Positions 36,001-46,639 of a stretch of 64,000 nt of DNA are shown here, in pieces. Made by a program: the position numbers and the translations under genes. The stretch is from Hofstenia miamia (lineage: Eukaryota > Xenacoelomorpha > Acoela > Hofsteniidae), in assembly GCA_900660155.1 (NCBI GenBank), contig CABFPE010000355.1:531401-595400 (forward strand), read 5' to 3'. The stretch's first letter is position 1; each line of letters opens with the position of its first letter. Under the pieces are notes generated by a model, which was not told the origin of the DNA, did not search any database, and was given only the letters and a program-made list of their open reading frames with translations.

Positions 36001-37630
36001 TAAAATGGTTTTTGGAATGAATTACTTTTGTAAATTTAGTTAATTAACTCATGGGGTAGAAATCTTTAAATTTTAGCCCAAAATAATAGGCAAATCACTT
36101 AGGGAAGCAGTGTCGTAATTATTCGAATTATTTTTTAAATTAAACAATGACGTCTTCTTTTTGCAATCATGTAATTTTATTAATAAAGATCTGCTAACAC
36201 ATTTTGCACGTTTTCTGAAAATAATTTAATTATATTTAATAGTGAAATTATTTTTATTAGTACATGTAATATCAAAGCTTCATTTTCAGAAAATGATTAA
36301 TGAGTGACATATTTGATGGGTATAAAAAAATTGTCAGTTTATTACCTCTAATTGCTTCATGGCTGACCGCAGGACCGCTAATTTTAATTTGCAGCCTTTC
36401 CCAGCCATAAAATTGATTTTATATAATATTTACCTTATCTCTCATAATATATCTGGCCTTACCATCACCTGTTTATTATACAGTTTAATTAGATTTTAGT
36501 CATGCTTACTGCTAGTGTGTCTCTTGCAGACCTTCAGTATTTTTCTGATGCACAAATTGCTTCTGTGGTTGGTGCGTTAAAGAAAGAATTCATTATCTCT
36601 AATTCGCCAAGCTGTCTCCTCTCTGTCCAGTTCACACCAGTCTTCCAACGTCAGCCCTTCCAATGTTGTCTTGCCATCCTTGTCAGACTCCTTTGCTAAA
36701 TTTTCCCCGATGTCTCGTCCATGCAATCTCAAATGTTTTCCTACAGTGCTACCGCCTCACGTACCATTTCTAATCGTCTCAATAATCCTACTCCACGTTC
36801 TTCTGCTGCTGCTCCCTCTCTTGTGCTGCCGCCTGCTCTGAACAGTCTGTTCCACCACCTAATCACATCCTTGGTACTAGTTCTTCCTCTCAATTTCCTG
36901 CTGTCCCCATTTGTTCTCTTCCTCATCCTCCGTAAAATTCATATCTATATTGGCTGTTTTGCCGACTCTGTTTCTGCTTCTGATGTTGCTGATCACCTCC
37001 ATTCCTCCTCACTCCGATTTGATGACGTCCTTCCCATTCTATCGTATACGGATGCTCTATTCTCATCTGTTCCATATTGTCTGTAATCAAGAGTCTCATG
37101 GTGTTCACATGGATCCTAAAGTGTTTTCGGATGGCCTCTTGATTCGATACTATAGTATCGCCTCTCTGATGCTGAGCGCAAATCTTTTGGCCTTCGTCCC
37201 CGCCGTCGTGATGCTTCTCATCATGATTGACTACCTGCACCTTCTAGCTTGAAACTTACTCCTTATCGCAACTCTGGTCACAGTCTTTTCTCATTAAACC
37301 GTCGTCTTGCAGGCTTCTGTTGACCTTATTTTCATGACTGCAACCTGGCTTGATCCTTCTATTGCTGACAGTAATGTTTTTCCTAACTCGACACTTAAAA
37401 TTCTCTCCCGTATGGATCGCTCTAATTGTCGTCATGGTGATGTTCTCATTGCCTCACGTCGCCATATCCTTGACATCCACCCCCTCCTTTGGTTTCTTTT
37501 GTGGCTGTGCTGTTGTTCTCAGTGATCATATTGTTTCTCTTCTGTGTTTACAACCATCCTTCTAACAGTCCTTTTCGTATTCCCCTTGCTGATTTTTCAT
37601 TCATGCTTGAGTATTTTCATTATTAGTTTA

Positions 37631-37666
<36 letters not shown>

Positions 37667-40600
37667 GTCAACGTGAATTTCCCATTTTTAATGACTTTTT
37701 CTCTCCTGATGGCTGGTACACCTTCTTTCACCAAGTTATTTCATCCTTTGTTCTTCGTCGTCGGAAAAAGCATTTTTCTCTCTTTCTATTCCTCGTCCCT
37801 TACTGTACACTCTTTGAATAAACTGGAATCTTTCAAACGCGGTTCCGGTCCTTCCGATTCTTCAAAACTTTCTTCTCTCACAGAAGATGTCATCCACTTC
37901 ATGGAACTGGTCAAAATATCTCTGCTGTTCAGCTCCTCATCTGGATCTCTTCAAACCTCGTATTCTTTCTTGCGGTCCCTTCATTCCAAACCTGGCCTCC
38001 CCAGCTTGAAATGGAACCTGCTTTCTGCTCACTCAGATCTGGAAAAAGATGATTTCTTTAATGCTTATTTCGCCTTGAATTTCTCTGATCCTGTCGCTCT
38101 CTGCCCTGGTACACCTGTCACCTCCCAGCTGATTCGCCTATGTGACATCGTCTTCAATGCTCATGATATTTCCCCCATGCAGTGTCTGCTTCTGTGAGTA
38201 CCGGGGTGTTGTATTGCATGCCATCGATGGTGTTGAGCTATATACAATAACTGTAGTAACCCATTATTTACTTGTATCAATTGTTAACGAGAGTAATTGA
38301 CTCGTTTTTTGGTGTTCATCATGTTATGCTTATGTATTTATGAAAATTATGAAAGCGTTCCGAATATCCCACTGTTTTTGAATATGTTAAGAGCTTGATA
38401 TAATAAATTTTAATGCTCTGCTTTCTATTCCATTGAAAATGTTATGGTGTAATCTTATCAAAGATGATTAGTTTACTGTTTTTGTCGATCAAGAAAAAAT
38501 TTCATTCATGACTTTTAGGAATGAAATAAATTACTGAAAACCCGTTTCGGATTACCCTATTTTACGGTATATATTTATTGCATGCTTCTCAATTTATTTA
38601 ACAAAGCCTTGAAAATTTGGCTCTTAAATATTCGAACTCAACTGACCTCATCTGAATAACTCGACAATATTTTTTTGGGGAACAATTTAATTCAACTACT
38701 CAGTAAACAGCAGTCGTCAAACATTTTACAATTAGCTTTTAATTTTAATTCACACAACAACTTTGTAATGCGATATTTATATGAATGGAAGTATTTCATC
38801 AGAAAACTATTGCATAGCCAGAGATTTCAATTAAATTCCAATTCGTATTGATTCAATGCCATTTCCAATTCCTACGGATCAATAATATGAGTTTCAATCA
38901 GGTTCGCAACTAATGGGTGCAAATGGAGGATTGCACCCCCAAACATGAATCAAATAAAATCTGTTTACTGCTACAGCGTATTGTTAAAGCGAATATTCTG
39001 AAAGAATGAGCTGCAATCACAACTGAATTTAAAGCGAACCATTGTCATTGCCACACTTCCAATGTCACATCCAGCTGTGATTCTTGTCGATTTTGCTGAT
39101 GTCCTTAAATCAATACGCTGGAAAGCTCTACGGCCATTTATGAGAGGATATTTTCTGCTTTGAAGTTTTTGACACATCTGAAGAGTCAATGTTACATGGG
39201 TGTTTGGCTTTCTTGAATGTAACTGAATTTGACAATGTGTAGAAAAAATATTCAAACAATCCAAGACAATTCAATATTTAATATTCAATGGTTTTAATTG
39301 CCATGATCATATTTTCGAATGCTTCTGTATTCTATGCGTATGTGCAGTCATTACACTTCTAAGTTTGGGAATTTTTGAACTATAAGCTATTTATAGATAG
39401 AAGTCTAAATGACATGCAAGATTTTTCTTGATAGTTAGAGATGAATGTAGGCCGAGCTTAGATTGCATTGTCAGTAAATTTTACAATTTGAAAGCAGAAT
39501 ATTTAAACATTCATAAATAGTTTCACATTCTTTACATCTACATAATAATAAATATCATATTAATATTTTACGAAAAGCATTCCCATGATAAATTCATCGA
39601 TAATCCGCGTCTTAAATTGTGCGATCGTGTTCGTATGCGAGTATAAGAAATAATTCTTCGAATTTGGTGTGCTTCTAAAGTCAATTCCTAATTCTCACAC
39701 TTAGGAATTGTTCAATTCCAGCAAAACTGCATAATAGAGTGAACAGCAAAATTTCTCCAAAATGTAAGTTATTCTAAATTTTGTGTACAAACGTTATGTA
39801 TATGTATGTGCAACGGATACATTGTGTTTCTACAATGCTTAACTTACATTTTATAAATTTCAGTACTTTGTGTGCTCTCCACGTACCTTATGCAGGCTGC
39901 AATTCTTCTGGGCACTGATGAAATCGGAGACACGATGTATTCCTCAGTTGTATTATCACGATGACAATGACGAATAAAGGACGTAATTAAATCCTTTTTT
40001 GTTGTAGGATTATCCATAGCAACTTTGCGTTTGACCAGTTCCGATAAACTCCCCAGTGGATTCAAATCCGGCGAATTGCCCGGCCAGGGCAGAACACGAA
40101 TTTTCAGGTCATCGTTGAGAGATATCTTCACCAGTTTGGCAATGTGTTCATGCATGAGCACCTACTCTATTAAATCGGACATCTCTGTATACAATTACCA
40201 ATTCCTAGGAAGGAATTGAAATCCCTGTACATAACTATAGCTTAAAAACTTTTTGTTAAAAAGCTTAGTTTTAATTGAAATTAAATTGTTTTTATTTCAT
40301 AGTAAGTATTGTTAGCATTTATTTTCAATTATGTCAATTTTTAGGTTTTTTGAAATTTGCAAAACAAATGCATGCCAATTAAAGAGCATGCAATGATATC
40401 GTTCCAGTGGCTCTGCCAGTAGGTGGTCTTTGGCGGCAGTAGTAAATAGCCTTGAAATTGTGAAATGTGGCACTTTTTGTGATTAAGCTTTATATGATTT
40501 TCCAAACACCAAGTTTAAGGTGTTTATAATCTGTATTTAAACAGGGAAAGAATTGAAAATAAATTTTGACACCTTCTACGAAAGCAAAGTGTAGTATTTT

Positions 40601-43446
40601 GGCATGCCTCGGGTAAGTTATTTACAAATAGAAGTAGTAGTGGACCTAAACCGGATCATTGAGGAACTCCATTCGTGATTTTACGTAAGGAAGATGCAAA
40701 ATATTCACAATAGCTTGTTGATACCGAATTTGTAAGTAAGAGCTAAATAAGGATAATCATTTACAATCGGATTGATCAGTATGGTACGTGATGCCATTTG
40801 TTAGATTAACAAAGTAATGATTGAGATTTATTACTCAAGTGCATTTTATATGAGGAGGAATCTACTACTTTAGGTCCCCATAATACTTAATTATTCCGTT
40901 GACGTTTTGATTGTGCAAAAATTGTCGATTTAAAAGTAATTTTTATTACTTCCAATGAATATAGAACGTTTCATATTCACAAGCGTTCATTAGAATAGTT
41001 GTTTTAATTCTGCAGTTGTCATGTGTGCGGAATCTCTATTATGGCCCCGCAAATGAAAAATACCCAACTAACAAAAAACATGTTCTAAATTTACTGCAAA
41101 AATCAGCTTTTCTCTTTCAATTGCGTCCATAGAAAGAAATAATAGCAAGGGATCTCTAGTTCTTGTTATTTGTGATCCATTAATCTGTGGCTTTTGTACT
41201 GTTTTCAGGCATATGAAATTCAGATATGTTAATTTAAAATGGATTAAAACTCATTTATTTGCAAAACTAAGCATTCACTTTCTATTTTATATAATACTAT
41301 GTTTAAAGCAATTACAAATATGATGTATGGTATAATATCAGTAGCGCGTTTAGCGGAGAAGGGGTGTAACCGCCCCCTCGTTTTGCGACCAGCTTCGAAC
41401 AACTATTTTATTGAATTACTTGAATCAATACTGCCATTCTTGCATAAAAATTATGTATTGATTTTGAATATCTTACTGGAATATTTCAATTCTTTTGAAA
41501 TCTATCCTTATTAGAAAATCAGAAAACGCTAGAAATTAGCGAAATTTACGTTTTCAATTGCATCGAATACTGTCAAAAATATGTTGATCAATAAGGCCTG
41601 TAAACTTCAAGTTTCAACATGTAAAAGACATAATAATCAGGTTTGCACTATATATTCACACTAAAATTTAGAAAATCATCGAGAAGTATTGTACAATGAA
41701 AAAATTAGAAGCTTAGAGAAAAGACCTGCAGATTGAGTTCCTTTCGAGTAACTTTTCATTTGTTTCATCTTGTTAAACTACAGCAGAAGTCAGCCATCAT
41801 GCTGATATCCCAATGGCCTTGGCATTGATGCTCCATGTCACTTATATCCTGATGAAAACGTTTGCTGAAATCACCACAGTTATCAGGAAAGTAGTCCAAA
41901 TGCAAATACAAAAAATCCATGTTGATGCTCATTTGACATCCAAGCTTTTTTATACTATCAAGAAGATCACTCACAATCTGCTCATAATCTGATGAGCGGT
42001 GGTTTCCCAAGATGTAAGTGACTAGAAGCTCGAATGCCAACCACACACTTTTCTCATGATGCACTAAAACGTCAGACTCAGAATCTTTCATACGATCACG
42101 AATTTAGGGTCCAACAAATACACCTGCCTTGATTTTTGCATTATTTGCGGAAAATGTTCAACAATATATCTATGCGCACTACCGTCTGGAAGCGAAGCTT
42201 TTACAAAGTTCTTCATGATGCCCAGCTTGATTTGGAGAGGGGGTAGAAGAACTTTGATGGGTTTACGAGAGGCATGGCTCTTATATTGTACATGCCAGGT
42301 GCTAATTCATCTCTCGTAGGCCAAACCCTGTGTTCATAGTGCTCGCCATTGGCCTGACTATCCCACTTGCACAAAAAACATAGATATTTTGTGTATCCTC
42401 CTTGCATACCAAGGATGACAGAGATAACTTTAAGATCACCACATATCAGCCATTCATGGTCTTCATATTTGATGGAACAAGGGAAAAATTTCATGCTGTC
42501 ATATGTCTCCAACATTTGTAGTGAATGTCCAATGAGAATAGATGCAAGTTTGTTACAATTGGACAAAAGAACTGCCTTCAAACTTCTTTTGGATGGATCA
42601 ATAAATAATCTCCATTCTGCAGTTCTGTAACTACCACCCATTTATTATATCATTTATTATATGCAGTATTTTTTTTTAGTGTTCTCCCCCTTCCTACGCC
42701 CTGCTGTAATGGGAATTTAGGTAAAATGATTAAATATATCACTAAGTGTGGCTCAAATGCAAAATCTAAATTTCTAAATTTCTCTAAATCCTGATCTGAT
42801 AGAGAAAATCTGAGGGCAGATTCAAACTTTGTGTACCAAAATTGTTTAAGTCCATAGTTTTTTATGCAGACCAGTGTAATCAATCATTGCTTATTCCTCT
42901 CTAGACGTCATTCGGGTTTTTGTTTATTGAATGTAAGTTTCTATATAAAAATAGTTTTATTTTAATCCCAGTGTTTATTTGCATTTTCTGTATGTTTAGA
43001 TGTTGAAAGAAATGCTGGGGAAAAATGGATTCTTAAAGGGCCTATTCAATATTTTCCTCCTGTGGAAGTTGATGTAAAAGAGACACGCTCTACTATTCCG
43101 TTAGAAGACTACGAAGGTATTTATGTACGAGATATTCGCTCTGGACATGTTAGACTTGTGAAAGGGAAGCCTTATCTCCTTGAAGCTAATGAAGAGCTAT
43201 GGGAGAAGTATTTGGATCATGCAATGGCACGGTACTCATATCTTTTCTACAATCCAAAACAAAATCAAGACAAGAGTTCGGAAATTAAGAAGGCACCTTG
43301 TTACAAGATTCCTACTAGTTCTGCAATGCGCCTGTATGATTATAAAAATAAAAAATCTAGAACAGAATTTGGGCCAACACTTGTAGTTCTCAATCCTAAT
43401 GAAGAAATCACAATGTGCTCTGTGTCACTACAACCAGGACTATTCA
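27863..43446 (+). CDS. MVP: Major vault protein, N-terminal portion (five coding exons)
   Basis: Joined exons 27863-28073, 32138-32331, 33191-33418, 35333-35729 and 43000-43446 read in one frame for about 492 residues. MVP is the shell protein of the cytoplasmic vault ribonucleoprotein; 78 copies form the particle. The start DGDIIYRIPPLKYIHVLDL matches the MVP N-terminus (IPPxxYIHVLD). Successive MVP repeats follow: PFPLYPGE, AGESWLRYGPCVYIP, GHEWLVTANDAD, SFFLQPGEKLE, EGIYVRDIRSG, and RLYDYKNKKSRTEFGPTLV. All junctions are GT/AG with matching phases. The family is about 860 residues long, so the shoulder, cap-helix and cap-ring parts are absent here: missing downstream, lost in an assembly join, or a truncated gene. 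Confidence 0.93.
28084..28320. repeat. Half-copy of the intron foldback repeat
   Basis: 28084-28230 matches 31056-31240 directly (TTAGTAGTC.AAGA.AATACGGG…), and 28180-28320 matches 30764-30960 in reverse. All three lie in MVP intron 1. Non-coding. Confidence 0.65.
28642..29964 (+). mobile_element. Tc1-type element, DD35E, inactive
   Basis: 1323 bases between TA dinucleotides in a (TA)n tract within MVP intron 1. Tips AAGTACTGGCAAAAAGTTTG (left) and, reversed, CAGTACTGGCCAAAAGTTTG. The transposase starts at 28829 (MVRGSEMSPTKCAQIHILYE). A TAG interrupts at codon 56 (28994-28996), a TGA at 29336-29338 replaces an expected Arg, and a frame change with loss of the WG.F block lies near 29.39 kb. 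The frame resumes at 29472. The first catalytic Asp is Glu (FSEES). The second Asp (QQDGAPCH) and the Glu (NIIENCW) are 35 residues apart, unlike the 34 of classic Tc1. Confidence 0.88.
29965..30065. repeat. (TA)n microsatellite
   Basis: AT-dinucleotide tracts with two short breaks, running from the right TA of the Tc1-type element into the assembly gap. Confidence 0.9.
30066..30197. other. Assembly gap (132 N)
   Basis: A run of N inside a (TA)n array, evidently because the microsatellite could not be assembled. TATATATA resumes immediately after it. Confidence 0.99.
30206..30763. other. MVP intron 1, middle part
   Basis: No gene or transposon end is recognised. Short frames only. Confidence 0.4.
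30764..31260. repeat. Foldback repeat in MVP intron 1
   Basis: The segment 30880-30960 (…GCGTGCTACGAATTTGG…GCTATTGGTCTAT…) is the reverse complement, imperfectly, of 31175-31240 (…TATAGACCGATAGCTT…AATGCGTAACACG…), so the block folds back on itself. Half of it recurs at 28084-28320. No coding sequence; probably a non-autonomous DNA element. Confidence 0.6.
31261..32137. other. MVP intron 1, last part
   Basis: A 96-codon frame at 31655-31945 has no recognisable domain and no plausible splice context. Nothing else is seen until the acceptor TATTTAG at 32131-32137. Confidence 0.4.
32138..32331 (+). CDS. MVP: MVP coding exon 2
   Basis: Acceptor TATTTAG, donor GGA|GTATGT. The 194 bases plus one carried over make 65 codons. 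It encodes GQVLLKFGDREVRFSQEPFP and the LYPGEIL segment, matching the second MVP repeat (family form QDPFPLYPGEVL). Confidence 0.92.
33191..33418 (+). CDS. MVP: MVP coding exon 3
   Basis: 228 bases in phase 0 on both sides (acceptor GTATATAG, donor GAA|GTAAGT). It encodes AGESWLRYGPCVYIPKVEED and a second repeat with AGEEYLMRKAGAYIPEAYE, equivalent to the GDEWLFEGPGTYIP and GEEWLVTTVGAYLP blocks of other MVPs. Confidence 0.92.
33746..33824. repeat. Near-perfect hairpin, 33-base arms
   Basis: Arms 33746-33778 and 33792-33824, with a 13-base loop, are reverse complements apart from a couple of mismatches. The core is AAGCTTTCGTGATTT against AAATCACGAAAGCTT. It lies in MVP intron 3 and may be a very small foldback MITE or a structured RNA element. 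Confidence 0.75.
33825..35332. other. MVP intron 3, remainder
   Basis: No gene or complete element is recognised in this stretch, which ends at the acceptor AATTTTAG before exon 4. Confidence 0.4.
35333..35729 (+). CDS. MVP: MVP coding exon 4
   Basis: 397 bases, acceptor AATTTTAG, donor GGTG|GTATGC, leaving one base over. It encodes the block RRVGHEWLVTANDADSHIVD, then TLSINQWCIIRDP, and RIVKRGPQSFFLQPGEKLE, the counterparts of [20 protein letters not shown] and KSFFLQPGEQLE in vertebrate MVP. This exon shows the strongest conservation of the five. Confidence 0.93.
35730..36499. other. MVP intron 4, first part
   Basis: Nothing recognised before the GC-richer LINE fragment begins. Confidence 0.35.
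36500..38240 (+). mobile_element. GC-richer LINE fragment with endonuclease remains
   Basis: About 1.7 kb, visibly GC-richer and pyrimidine-biased relative to its neighbours, in MVP intron 4. Reading across frames gives an ORF1-like piece (GCFADSVSASDVADHLHSSS near 36950-37020), an apurinic-endonuclease piece (DLIFMTATWLDPSIADS and DRSNCRHGDVLIASRRHI, 37310-37480; the usual family form is TETWLD…GGV), and a pre-RT piece near 38040-38120 (SDLEKDDFFNAYFALNFSD). There are several frame changes and no RT core. It is a different LINE family from those at 9.5, 19 and 47 kb, with unlike base composition. Confidence 0.6.
37629..37667. repeat. (TC)n simple repeat
   Basis: A TCTCTC run of about 39 bases with one break, inside the LINE fragment. 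Confidence 0.95.
38241..39843. other. MVP intron 4, middle part
   Basis: 38820-38890 has ATTCCAATTC-type quasi-repeats. 39000-39270 has short open frames on both strands (for example TIVIATLPMSHPAVILVDFA on plus) that look like a worn coding scrap but match nothing that I can name. The rest is empty. Confidence 0.35.
39844..40161 (-). mobile_element. Tc1-type transposase C-terminal fragment
   Basis: A 105-codon frame carries LPWPGNSPDLNPLGSLSELV and VKRKVAMDNPTTKKDLITSF, then SSVPRRIAACI, the C-terminal third of a Tc1 transposase. The catalytic Glu expected in PIENLW is Gly here, and everything upstream of the SPDLNP block is missing. No tips are found. Long dead. Confidence 0.8.
40560..40780 (-). 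mobile_element. LINE reverse-transcriptase scrap (PQGS block)
   Basis: Minus-strand reading gives YQQAIVNI, then RKITNGVPQ-stop-SGLGPLLLLF and VNNLPEACQNTTLCF, the RT block normally read ITNGVPQGSxLGPLLFxxxxNDLP. A stop replaces the Gly codon and the YADD box is lost just downstream. It is an isolated remnant in MVP intron 4. Confidence 0.65.
40781..41765. other. MVP intron 4, part
   Basis: At 41339 a hAT-like tip CAGTAGCGCGTTTAGCGGAG starts, but no partner is found. A 71-codon frame at 41299-41514 is not recognisable. Confidence 0.35.
41766..42641 (-). pseudogene. Decayed member of an uncharacterised DDE-like gene family
   Basis: On the minus strand 42641-42213 encodes TAEWRLFIDPSKRSLKAVLL, then EWLICGDLKVISVILGMQGG followed by YTKYLCFLCKWDS and NPSKFFYPL. 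After a frame change near 42.22 kb the sequence goes on (IKLGIMKNFVKA) and ends in 42091-41765 with FELLVTYILGNHRSSDYEQI, CQMSINMDFLYLHLDYFPDN, RFHQDISDMEHQCQGHWD and MMADFCCSL. From memory this matches a multicopy invertebrate protein family without a named function. The spaced Asp positions (FID, CGDLK) and a late acidic residue suggest an RNase-H-like transposase fold, which is inference. At least one frameshift and an internal stop; antisense to MVP within intron 4. Confidence 0.72.
42642..42999. other. MVP intron 4, end
   Basis: A minus-strand 77-codon frame at 42650-42883 could be the 5' remains of the adjacent pseudogene (LKQFWYTKFESALRFSLSDQ) but is not clearly related. The stretch ends at the acceptor TATGTTTAG before exon 5. 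Confidence 0.35.
43000..43446 (+). CDS. MVP: MVP coding exon 5 (3' limit uncertain)
   Basis: Acceptor TATGTTTAG. The exon opens in GAT (split codon) and encodes RNAGEKWILKGPIQYFPPVE, then EDYEGIYVRDIRSGHVRL, ANEELWEKYL, YKIPTSSAMRLYDYKNKKSR and EFGPTLVVLNPNEEITMCSV SLQPG. The best donor is TTCA|GTAGAA at 43447. Without it the frame runs on to a stop at 43509-43511 through LFSRILFYWQLMLHLMVAML, which does not resemble MVP. No later MVP exon is found in the remaining 20 kb. Confidence 0.85.
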
Positions 43447-43511
43447 GTAGAATTTTATTTTATTGGCAATTAATGCTACACTTAATGGTTGCAATGTTAT
43501 TTAAAAAGTAG

Positions 43512-45589
43512 ATTTATAAGTGTGAATAAGATTTTCACAAAGAAATTTCTGTACTTTCATTGTGAATACACACATACACACAAATGATATTTTTTACATG
43601 TAAATAAAAGTGTAGCATATTGATTTCAAGTATAAATGTAAAACAATTTTATAAGCAACCAATCGAAGTTGTTTGCATTTGTATACATCTTATTGAATTT
43701 ATAGTATGTATGGAAAAAGTTATTTGAGATATTTTGAATTGATAGTTTCCATTCATTTTTTCAAAACTTGAATCAAATGAAGTTGATTTTAAAATTGAAT
43801 GAGTATAATGGAAACAAAAGTTTTGAAAACGATGCATTGCCAGTACCGGATTTGGGGGGGGGCAATAATCGATATCTTAAGTTGTTGGTATGCAATTATA
43901 TAAAATGATATACAACTACTATATTATCACGAAAAAATATGTAATTATATATATATATATATATATTTGCGAGCTATATAATTGCCGAACAAAGAGAATA
44001 TGCAAGTATAGATGAAAATAATTATACTACAAATTGATAAGGGCGGGAATGTCACATGATAATGTCATGGACTTTATCATTACTTCTTCATTTTACTTAT
44101 AGGTCGGCTTTTGTCATGTGCCCGCGCAGGCTAATGCCGGTCCTGTCATTGTGTGTAATTTTTTCAATCGATGAGGTTGGCGATTGTCGTAATTTTCTCT
44201 AATTGGGATTAATGTGGTAGATGAATTCAGTAGCCAATCAAAAGCATTTAAACCTTACGATTTGATATTTACTCTAAAACATCATTAATATAGTAGTGAA
44301 AATGCTGTCTTAATCACTATTGACTTTTACTTAGTTCAATAAATATTTTGTAAAATAATTCAAAAAATAAACTGAAGCGGTAGATCTATTTAATGCTCTA
44401 TTTTATCAAGTTTTTTTAGTATGGAGGCTACACCCTATTTTTGGTGAAAAACCCGATCATGAGATTCTCCCTGTTTAGAAAATCGTACGTACATAGTCTT
44501 TAGCTGATCGGAAATTTTTGACTAATTTTTGTGCTCCTTAATTCTAGGTTGTAAATTTTGTGACGTCTTTCCATTGCATTGGGCTCCACCATTTCATTCT
44601 TTCAATTTTTGTTTTTCTTGAATCTGTGACGTCATTAAGGGGTGTGGCCCCTAAATGGCAAAAAAATTGAAATAAGCTTATTATAAGCAAATTTGGAATT
44701 TAGGGGCCCCAACAGATCAAAATTAGAAAGTAACTAAATAAATATAGCAAAAAATTGATGCCCAAATTTAGAAAAATATCTTTAATAAACAATTTTAGAC
44801 ATTCTTGGAGGCCCAATAATTACACAGGTACAAAATATTAACAAAGTCTTGCTTTATCTAATTTGATAAGTTTAGGAGCAAGAATCATGCAAAGATATTT
44901 CACATTCGTCCTATTTTGAGTCTTAGTACAGAATGCGGAAAATTTCCGCTTGTTAAATATTTTTTCTCGATCGATCAATAATGTATTTTTTGAAAATAAA
45001 TCGTTTCAAATTTAACGAACTATTCTTTAAAAGAAATTTCACAGAAATGTTTAAACTGGATGAATTCTGCTTTAGAAATTATGGCAATTCTATAACTAAG
45101 TCGATTATTTATCAACATTCATGTTACTTTTAGCTATTTGCACTGACATTGTAAGTCAAAACATTTGCTTGATAGAATAATGACACCTAGTAATTCGAGG
45201 CTTATTGAGTTTTTTAACGAATTTTATGTCAAACAATTACCTAGCTGTTTGAAACAGCGATCAACAAGTGTGTAATATTTTTTTTTTGCAAAGTCTGAGT
45301 TTTTTGATGCTTTCAAAGTTGCAATCAGCAACATCATAATTCAAAATTTTTTAGTGCATATGTACATTTAAAATTGCCATGCATCATCTTATTTCGACAT
45401 TTTTCGGGATGCCGCTGGCTTTATCAAAATTTTTCGCATTATATATTAACAAGCGATAAATATATACAGGTATATTGTGAAAAACTTGTGTAGATTTAAT
45501 ATATTTAAGTGTATTATCTTTTTACTAAAGCGTGCTTTAGTTAATTAAGTATAGGTGCTTAGTTGAAAATTATCAATTTCCTTGGTTAC
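43512..45589. other. Non-genic stretch after the last vault exon
   Basis: Contains a G-run at 43854-43862 that follows a CAGTACCGGATT hAT-like tip, and a (TA)n tract at about 43948-43968. No MVP shoulder-domain exon, gene or complete transposon is recognised. Confidence 0.4.
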
Positions 45590-46583
45590 AATTTTATAGT
45601 TAAATTTCCAGAGTTGTCCATTGGAATTGGTTTGGCAAACAAAATTTGCTATTCATTCCATTCCAATGGGATTTTCATTGAAATAATTTTGCAAAAATTT
45701 CCAAAATATAACAGCTGTTTTTATAATAGTTTTCTTAATTTCTCATACCATTAAAATAATTACTTTTGATATATATGTAGGTCTGATATTACTGTGAATG
45801 TAATACACAATATCATGGTAACCAAGTGCAATATTGACTCTTAGTCATGTCAGCATTGTATTAGATGTCCACAAAAATAAGCACGTTTTGTATAATTTTA
45901 TTTATGTAAAATTCGAGAAATTCGTATTTACAGTATTATTGTGCTTTATATTCGGGCATCATATGATAAATAAATTTTTCAAATCCATTTATTGTATAGC
46001 TATTTACGTCCCTTAATAAATCTTGCATTGCAATTTTGTCATATCATATACATATTTGGGGTCTTACATTAAGCAGCATTCCCAATGGATTGTTGGTCTA
46101 CTTTGACAATGTGTCATCAGTTGTTGTAATATATTCTGTATGGAAAAACTCAACAAATTGTATTTTGTTTTTCCTTTTTCTTTAAGAATTCTACGTTTCC
46201 TCCTAAAATAAAAGACGGTGATTTGAATTCAAATTTTGATCACAATAAATAGGTGCTTAGACTACCTTTCTTCTGGCATGCTTATACGTCTTTGAGTTAG
46301 AATGCCACTATATTTGTTAGAGGATCACTTCTTTAACACCAGGGAGGGACAGCCTTGTGGAAGCAAAATGTATTGATCGCACCCCAAAGCTCTCATACTA
46401 ACAAGACAGGAATCATAATTCCAGTTGAACTAAGCGCTAGTTCAGGAGCTGTTTTTGAAACTTTAATGGTTAAATAAGATCTTGCTAATTATCAGTTTTT
46501 TGGAATTAGAATACTTTCAATGTGACAGGAGATCAAAAAATTTTTATTATAATAAAATTCCGTGACCTTGCATATGCTTCTAA
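45590..46583. repeat. Long inverted-repeat partner, copy A (empty site)
   Basis: In reverse complement this block aligns over most of its length with 57071-58622. Matching landmarks are ATTGCACTTGGTTACC against ATTGCACCTAGTTACC, AAGTAATTATTTTAAT in both, and AAACAGCTCCTGAACTAG in both. Copy A lacks the 737-base hAT insertion found in copy B and shows the uninterrupted target AGTAATATCAGACC. It is an old dispersed element of unknown class. Confidence 0.75.
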
Positions 46584-46639
46584 TTAATTACTATTTGGAC
46601 TTTTTTGTACTATGGCTTTTTTAATTGTTTTATTTATTT

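Noticed and set aside
43447-43511. Reading the vault exon on to the stop as a natural C-terminus
   Set aside because: The residues LFSRILFYWQLMLHLMVAML are hydrophobic and unlike any MVP segment at this position; more likely intron sequence.
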